Part shown: piece by piece, positions 57,135 to 64,000 of the stretch | Numbering within the stretch: position 1 is the stretch's first letter | How the letters are laid out: each line of letters opens with the position of its first letter | Assembly: GCA_032622095.1 (NCBI GenBank) | Contig: CP136063.1 | Span: 269,137,426-269,201,425 of the forward strand | Origin: Siphonodentalium dalli | Taxonomy: Eukaryota > Mollusca > Scaphopoda > Gadilida > Siphonodentaliidae | Direction of reading: 5' to 3' | DNA: 64,000 nucleotides | Notes under the pieces: generated by a model | The model's input: the letters and a program-made list of their open reading frames with translations, nothing else | Databases searched by the model: none | Told to the model about the DNA's origin: nothing | Made by a program: the position numbers and the translations under genes

Positions 57135-58286
57135 GATATTGCTGAAGATCCTAGTAGTCGTAGGAAATCATACAAAGTAACTAGCGCCGTAAAAAACAAG
57201 CAGCAAATCCGGAAAATATACTGCTCTCTCAAACGCCTCACTCAACAACTCTTAAGGCGAGCCTACTGGAGCCACGTAGAGAGCATCATTCATGATGATA
57301 ACCTCCAGCTAAAAACTATGCATGACACAAAGCCTAACACCCTTTCCAATCAGCCAAGCAGGCCCGGCACGAAATTCTGGTCATTCATCAAAAGACAAAA
57401 AATTGAAAACATCGGAGTGTCCCCCCTCAAAGTAAATGGGATGATGAAAACACACCCTAAAGATCAGGCCGAGGCCATAAACAACCAATTCTACTCAGCT
57501 TTTCTCTACCCTAAACCCCTTAAACTCTCTCACATCTGTGAAGCCAACTCCTTGATCACAAACCCTCCAACTGGCTCAATGAGTGAAATTGAAGTATCAA
57601 CTGATGGCGTCTCAAAAATGCTGGCAAAGCTCAAACCAAACAAAGCCTTCGGGGTTGACAACATCTCCCCTCACCTGCTGAAAATGGTCCACAAAGAAAT
57701 AGCCCCCGTCATTGCAGATCTCTTCTCAATTTCGCTCCGCACTGGCCATGTACCATCAGACTGGAAGAAAGCCATAGTCTCTCCTATCTTCAAAAAAGGC
57801 TCCAAATCTAAACCTGCTAACTACCGGCCTATATCCCTGACTTGTATCCTGAGCAAGCAGCTCGAACACATTATTGTCTCCAAAATCATGTCGTATCTAG
57901 ACTCAAAACAGCTCCTAGCATCTAACCAACATGGCTTCCGCTCAAAACTGAGTTGTGAAACCCAGCTCATTGCCTTCACACAAGAATTTTTTGAAAATAT
58001 GACCAAAGGCAAGCAGACCGATGTCGCAGTTATGGACTTTTCAAAAGCTTTCGACAAAGTTGACCATCAAAGGCTAATCCTAAAACTCAGGCGTATCGGC
58101 ATAAACAACACAGCTGTAAACTGGATTAAAGACTTTCTATCCAACAGATCACAAATAGTTGTTGTCAATGGCCAAGAATCATCCGCTCGTCCCGTACTTT
58201 CTGGGGTTCCACAAGGCTCTATCCTTGGGCCCTGTCTCTTTCTCATCTACATAAATGACCTCCCGTCCTCTCTATCAAGAGATTAA
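57135..58286 (+). pseudogene. Non-LTR (jockey/CR1-type) reverse transcriptase fragment, unit 2
   Basis: 384 codons open from a stop at 57132 to TAA 58284-58286; the first ATG is 57318, giving 322 residues. Numbering from that Met: [10 protein letters not shown] (17-26), [18 protein letters not shown] (105-122), [14 protein letters not shown] (148-161), ANYRPISLT (167-175), NQHGFRS (203-209), motif A DFSKAFD (240-246) with the first catalytic Asp, motif [12 protein letters not shown] (295-305), then [12 protein letters not shown]. Upstream codons include [11 protein letters not shown], the usual linker before the RT. The frame ends before the second catalytic motif (Y/F-x-D-D), thumb and C-terminus, and no endonuclease precedes it. 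It cannot be a working polymerase. This copy is open only because a +T and a -C near 57502-57514 compensate (FLYPKP against FSTPKP in units 1 and 4). Confidence 0.9.
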
Positions 58287-58363
58287 TCGACTATGGAAAT
58301 GATAATCGATTATCGGCTTTATCAACGGTTCATCGATTATACGATTAATCGTGGCACCCCTAA
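58287..58363 (-). mobile_element. Short hAT-like end interrupting the RT
   Basis: Read on the minus strand from 58361: TAGGGGTGCCACGATTAATC, then repeated ATCGAT/AATCG text. TAGGGGTG openings are common among hAT termini. Only this ~77-bp stub is present, and it is fused to TTCTGATTCC of the next unit. The same stub lies at 55175-55251 and 61400-61476. Confidence 0.45.
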
Positions 58364-59328
58364 TTCTGATTCCAGGAGGGGGGCCGGTGCAGATTGGCCG
58401 GTATTATATTCATTTCCCGGGCCGGTTTTTTTGCCCAGTCTGCCTCTGAATACGCTACATGTATATAATGATGGATAATGCAATGTTCTTTTGCAAATAC
58501 CTCCCTTCAAACTATCTAGTGACCTACAATGTACATGTACTGGTATGGTACATGACAATTTTGTTTAACTTTTATAAATTGAGATTGTTTGAAAATTCAT
58601 GGATACGGCACATCCTTAATTATATATACATGTATGTGTATTTGACTCATCTAACATGTACATGTAGATAACTACATGTACATGTATACAACTGCATTTT
58701 AGCTTAACATGAACTCCATCTCAATCTCCAGTATATGTTGTTCTGATATTTAGTGTACAGTGACATGTATCGTATTGTTGATCATTTTTCGCTAATTCAT
58801 ATTGTATCGCTGATCACACTGGTGCTCAACTACTCCTATGAGATCACTTCTTAGCAGTTTTATGTGACATTTCTTAGCTGATTTTTGTTGACAGTCATAG
58901 TTGATTTTTGAGAAAAATGGAGGGTGTTGTCCAAAAAAATGGTAAGTTTTATCACAATATATCACAATTTGACCGGCTGGCGTTTGCAGTTATTAGCTAC
59001 GGTTAACACAAAACGCTAATGTACTGAAATTGGTATGACAAATATATTTGTTTACACTAAAAGAAACATTGATCACCAACAATTCACACCATTTTGCGCA
59101 GTTGACTGACAAAATCGTTATTTTTTCTAAGATAAAATAGTTTCGCGACCACGCCATGTGAAATAATACTACACAAGAACGTCAAGTAATGATTTATGGG
59201 TGTTATGTTGTCACATGTTACAATGATATATGCTATATAGCCAATTTTCGGGCTAACACGTGGGTTCCACTTCTTAGTATACATGGTTCCACATCTTAGA
59301 CCTGGAAATCAGGTACGGTCCGCGTCTT

Positions 59329-60176
59329 AGTGATTTCATGACTAAATCCTTTAGCACGGGTTACAGGTCGTACCTTTAGTCTGATCATCATAAAATTTGT
59401 CAAGGATGTTAACAATGACATATAGATGGGAACGAGTCATTTTGAGGTCATTCGGCCAAAAAAACATGGCTGCCAGCAGCCATCTTGGATTTTACTCTTT
59501 GCATGACCAGATCCTTTAGCACGGGCTACAGGTCGTACCTTTAGTCTGATCATCATGAAATTTGTCGTGGATGTTAATAATGACATGTAGATGGGAATGA
59601 GTAATTTTGGGGTCATTCAGACAAAAAACAAGGCCACCAGCGGCCATCTTTGATTTAAAAATCCAATCCATTAGCACCGGCTACAGGTCGTACTGTTCGT
59701 CTGATCATCATGAAATTTGTCATGGATGTTAATATTGACAAGTAAATGGGAACGAGTAATTTTGGGGTCATTCGGCCAAAAATCATGGCCGCCAGCAGCC
59801 ATCTTGGATTTTACTCTTTGTATGACTAAATCCTTAAGCACAGGCTACAGGTCGTACCTTTAGTCTGATCATCATATAATTTGTCATGGATGTTAATATT
59901 GACATGTAGATGGCAACGAGTCATTTTGAAGTCATTCGGCCAAAAAACATGGCCACCAGCAGCCATCATGGATTTTACTCTTTGTATGACTAAATCCTTT
60001 AGCACGGGCTACGGGTCGTACCTTTAGTCTGATCATCATGAAATTGCTCATGGCTGTTGAAATTGGAATGTAGATGGGAAAGAGTCATTTTAGGGTCATC
60101 GGACAAAAAACATGGACGCCAGCGGCCATCTTTGATTTCAAAATTTAATGCATTAGCACGGGCTACATGTTGTACT
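59329..60176 (-). repeat. ~163-bp minisatellite inside unit 3
   Basis: Five units, aligned one to one with those of unit 2. Confidence 0.9.
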
Positions 60177-60246
60177 GTTGTAATCGCAATTCAATTGACA
60201 ACTAGACCGGGAATATCGGCTTATATATGTATCAAATGTTACGTAG

Positions 60247-61399
60247 GATATTGCTGAAGATCCTAGTAGTCGTAGGAAATCATACAAAGTAACTAGCGCC
60301 GTAAAAAACAAGCAGCAAATCCGGAAAATATACTGCTCTCTCAAACGCCTCACTCAACAACTCTTAAGGCGAGCCTACTGGAGCCACGTAGAGAGCATCA
60401 TTCATGATGATAACCTCCAGCTAAAAACTATGCATGACACAAAGCCTAACACCCTTTCCAATCAGCCAAGCAGGCCCGGCACGAAATTCTGGTCATTCAT
60501 CAAAAGACAAAAAATTGAAAACATCGGAGTGTCCCCCCTCAAAGTAAATGGGATGATGAAAACACACCCTAAAGATCAGGCCGAGGCCATAAACAACCAA
60601 TTCTACTCAGCTTTTCTCTACCCCTAAACCCCTTAAACTCTCTCACATCTGTGAAGCCAACTCCTTGATCACAAACCCTCCAACTGGCTCAATGAGTGAA
60701 ATTGAAGTATCAACTGATGGCGTCTCAAAAATGCTGGCAAAGCTCAAACCAAACAAAGCCTTCGGGGTTGACAACATCTCCCCTCACCTGCTGAAAATGG
60801 TCCACAAAGAAATAGCCCCCGTCATTGCAGATCTCTTCTCAATTTCGCTCCGCACTGGCCATGTACCATCAGACTGGAAGAAAGCCATAGTCTCTCCTAT
60901 CTTCAAAAAAGGCTCCAAATCTAAACCTGCTAACTACCGGCCTATATCCCTGACTTGTATCCTGAGCAAGCAGCTCGAACACATTATTGTCTCCAAAATC
61001 ATGTCGTATCTAGACTCAAAACAGCTCCTAGCATCTAACCAACATGGCTTCCGCTCAAAACTGAGTTGTGAAACCCAGCTCATTGCTTTCACACAAGAAA
61101 TTTTTGAAAATATGACCAAAGGCAAGCAGACCGATGTCGCAGTTATGGACTTTTCAAAAGCTTTCGACAAAGTTGACCATCAAAGGCTAATCCTAAAACT
61201 CAGGCGTATCGGCATAAACAACACAGCTGTAAACTGGATTAAAGACTTTCTATCCAACAGATCACAAATAGTTGTTGTCAATGGCCAAGAATCATCCGCT
61301 CGTCCCGTACTTTCTGGGGTTCCACAAGGCTCTATCCTTGGGCCCTGTCTCTTTCTCATCTACATAAATGACCTCCCGTCCTCTCTATCAAGAGATTAA
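60247..61399 (+). pseudogene. Non-LTR reverse transcriptase fragment, unit 3 (one frameshift)
   Basis: As unit 2 but an extra C at 60622-60626 (CTACCCCTAAACC after CTTTT) shifts the frame, splitting it into 60430-60627 and 60665-61399. Motif A and motif B are intact in the second part; the second catalytic motif is again missing. Confidence 0.9.
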
Positions 61400-62441
61400 T
61401 CGACTATGGAAATGATAATCGATTATCGGCTTTATCAACGGTTCATCGATTATACGATTAATCGTGGCACCCCTAATTCTGATTCCAGGAGGGGGGCCGG
61501 TGCAGATTGGCCGGTATTATATTCATTTCCCGGGCCGGTTTTTTTGCCCAGTCTGCCTCTGAATACGCTACATGTATATAATGATGGATAATGCAATGTT
61601 CTTTTGCAAATACCTCCCTTCAAACTATCTAGTGACCTACAATGTACATGTACTGGTATGGTACATGACAATTTTGTTTAACTTTTATAAATTGAGATTG
61701 TTTGAAAATTCATGGATACGGCACATCCTTAATTATATGTACATGTATGTGTATTTGACTCATCTAACATGTACATGTAGGTAACTACATGTACATGTAT
61801 ACAACTGCAGTTTAGCTTAACATGAACTCCATCTCCATCTCCAGTACATGTTGTTCTGATATTTAGTGTACAGTGACATGTATCGTATTGTTGATCATGT
61901 TTCGCAAATTCATATTGTATCGCTGATCACACTGGTGCTCAACTACTCCTATGAGATCACTTCTTAGCAGTTTTATGTGACATTTCTTAGCTGATTTTTG
62001 TTGACAGTCATAGTTGATTTTTGAGAAAAATGGAGGGTGTTGTCCAAAAAATGGTAAGTTTTATCACAATATATCACAATTTGACCGGCTGGCGTTTGCA
62101 GTTATTAGCTACGGTTAACACAAAACGCTAATGTACTGAAATTGGTATGACAAATATATTTGTTTACACTAAAAGAAACATTGATCACCAACAATTCACA
62201 CCATTTTGCGCAGTTGACTGACAAAATCGTTATTTTTTCTAAGATAAAATAGTTTCGCGACCACGCCATGTGAAATAATACTACACAAGAACGTCAAGTA
62301 ATGATTTATGGGTGTTATGTTGTCACATGTTACAATGATATATGCTATATAGCCAATTTTCGGGCTAACACGTGGGTTCCACTTCTTAGTATACATGGTT
62401 CCACATCTTAGATCTGGAAATCAGGTACGGTCCGCGTCTTA

Positions 62442-63290
62442 GTGATTTCATGACTAAATCCTTTAGCACGGGTTACAGGTCGTACCTTTAGTCTGATCAT
62501 CATAAAATTTGTCAAGGATGTTAACAATGACATATAGATGGGAACGAGTCATTTTGAGGTCATTCGGCCAAAAAAACATGGCTGCCAGCAGCCATCTTGG
62601 ATTTTACTCTTTGCATGACTAGATCCTTTAGCACGGACTACAGGTCGTACCTTTAGTCTGATCATCATGAAATTTGTCATGGATGTTAATAATGACATGT
62701 AGATGGGAATGAGTTATTTTGGGATCATTCAGACAAAAAACAAGGCCACCAGCGGCCATCTTTGATTTAAAAATCCAATCCATTAGCACCGGCTACAGGT
62801 CGTACTGTTCGTCTGATCATCATGAAATTTGTCATGGATGTTAATATTGACAAGTAAATGGGAACGATTAATTTTGGGGTCATTCGGCCCAAAAACATGG
62901 CCGCCAGCAGCCATCTTGGATTTTACTCTTTGTATGACTAAATCCTTAAGCACAGGCTACAGGTCGTACCTTTAGTCTGATCATCATATAATTTGTCATG
63001 GATGTTAATTTTGACATGTAGATGGCAACGTGTCATTTTGGGGTCATTCGGCCAAAAAACATGGCCACCAGCAGCCATCTTGGATTTTACTCTTTGTATG
63101 ACTAAATCCTTTAGCAAGGGCTACGGGTCGTACCTTTAGTCTGATCATCATGAAATTGCTCATGGCTGTTGAAATTGGAATGTAGATGGGAAAGAGTCAT
63201 TTTGGGGTCATCGGACAAAAAACATGGACGCCAGCGGCCATCTTTGATTTCAAAATTCAATGCATTAGCACGGGCTACATGTTGTACTGT
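62442..63290 (-). repeat. ~163-bp minisatellite inside unit 4
   Basis: Five units, with small private changes such as GGCAACGTGTCATT near 63025. Confidence 0.9.
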
Positions 63291-63358
63291 TGTAATCGCA
63301 ATTCAATTGACAACTAGACCGGGAATATCGGCTTATATATGTATCAAATGTTACGTAG

Positions 63359-64000
63359 GATATTGCTGAAGATCCTAGTAGTCGTAGGAAATCATACAAA
63401 GTAACTAGCGCCGTAAAAAAACAAGCAGCAAATCCGGAAAATATACTGCTGTCTCAAACGCTCACTCAACAACTCTTAAGGCGAGCCTACTGGAGCCACG
63501 TAGAGATCATCATTCATGATGATAACCTCCAGCTAAATCCTATGCATGACACAAAGCCTAACACCCTTTCCAATCAGCCAAGCAGGCCCGGCACGAAATT
63601 CTGGTCATTCATCAAAAGACAAAAAAGTGAAAACATCGGAGTGTCCCCCCTCAAAGTAAATGGGATGATGAAAACACACCCTAAAGATCAGGCCGAGGCC
63701 CTAAATAACCAATTCTACTCAGCTTTCTCTACCCCTAAACCCCTTAAACTATCTCACATCTGTGAAGCCAACTCCTTGATCACAAACCCTCCAACTGGCT
63801 CAATGAGTGAAATTGAAGTATCAACTGATGGCGTCTCAAAAATGCTGGCAAAGCTCAAACCAAACAAAGCCTTCGGGGTTGACAACATCTCCCCTCACCT
63901 GCTGAAAATGGTCCACAAAGAAATAGCCCCCGTCATTGCAGATCTCTTCTCAATTTCGCTCCGCACTGGCCATGTACCATCAGACTGGAAGAAAGCCATA
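63359..64000 (+). pseudogene. Non-LTR reverse transcriptase fragment, unit 4 (runs off the window)
   Basis: From the Met at 63541 the frame is open to the window edge, reading through [36 protein letters not shown] and PSDWKKAI. It has the FSTPKP form without the compensating indels of unit 2, so it is the nearest to the ancestral sequence. Upstream of the Met a seven-A run and a missing C (AACGCTCACTC) break the frame. Confidence 0.85.

Larger units (their letters stand above)
55252..58363 (+). repeat. Macrosatellite unit 2 (3112 bp)
   Basis: The junction with unit 1 reads GGCACCCCTAA then TTCTGATTCCAGG, identical to the 2/3 and 3/4 junctions. Contains five minisatellite units. Confidence 0.95.
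58364..61476 (+). repeat. Macrosatellite unit 3 (3113 bp)
   Basis: One base longer than unit 2 (an extra C near 60622) and closest to it in sequence, for example AACTATGCATGAC and the seven-A run before GTAAG at 58944. Confidence 0.95.
61477..64000 (+). repeat. Macrosatellite unit 4 (cut by window end)
   Basis: Shares the unit 1 variants (six A before GTAAGTTTT at 62056, GTGAAAACATCGG, GAGGCCCTAAA, CTTTCTCTACCCC) but has the five-unit minisatellite. The array continues past the window. Confidence 0.95.

Noticed and set aside
52400-62396. 70-, 66- and 73-codon frames repeated in every macrosatellite unit
   Set aside because: Repeated because the units are nearly identical; no recognisable domain, and they overlap on both strands.

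Overview
The window is eukaryotic, repeat-dominated DNA. I recognise no host gene with confidence. The mix of families points to a marine invertebrate: a Penelope-like element with a GIY-YIG nuclease, an L2-like and a jockey/CR1-like non-LTR retrotransposon, hAT-like ends, foldback elements, tRNA-derived SINE sequence, and minisatellite elements with 150-180 bp units ending in a hairpin, a style known from bivalve 'pearl'/Helentron-type elements. A mollusc or other lophotrochozoan is a guess.

Layout. (1) 1-8206 is one imperfect 8.2 kb palindrome centred at 3828/3829. Each arm carries the same two-ORF gene: a C2H2 finger with a polyQ tail, then a C2H2 finger with an acidic/helical protein. The genes are transcribed outward from a GC-rich centre behind a clear TATA box, and each arm has a 17-20 bp tandem array. 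The apex (3805-3852) can fold into two small hairpins side by side on top of the arm stem, a T shape like a hairpin telomere. This is the most interesting object in the window. (2) 8876-10400 is a 5'-truncated Penelope-like element. (3) 10488-12586 and 28150-29107 are ~208 bp satellite arrays in opposite orientation, enclosing 18.6 kb; a related palindrome (26084-28147) sits inside. (4) 13259-25265 and 31191-38455 are two diverged direct copies of one long sequence. They include foldback elements (13348-18170, 31276-31818), minisatellite arrays with a terminal hairpin, and GACGAAAA-rich tracts. (5) 38456-46900 is mostly unassigned AT-rich DNA with one clean palindromic MITE (39417-39783), a cluster of CTTAAG inverted motifs and a mosaic repeat. 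(6) 46904-47666 is the 3' end of an L2-like element. (7) 47680-52389 has hAT-like ends and an 8-bp target duplication with one mismatch; it holds an 1161-bp tandem duplication and a ~177 bp minisatellite. (8) 52305 to the window end is a macrosatellite of ~3.11 kb units, each with a broken non-LTR reverse transcriptase fragment, a minisatellite and a stub resembling a hAT end.

The only coding potential supported by protein motifs is mobile-element protein: the zinc-finger pair, the PLE RT/endonuclease, the L2 C-terminus and four RT fragments. None of the RT genes is intact, so the window reads as a graveyard and amplification site rather than a gene neighbourhood.
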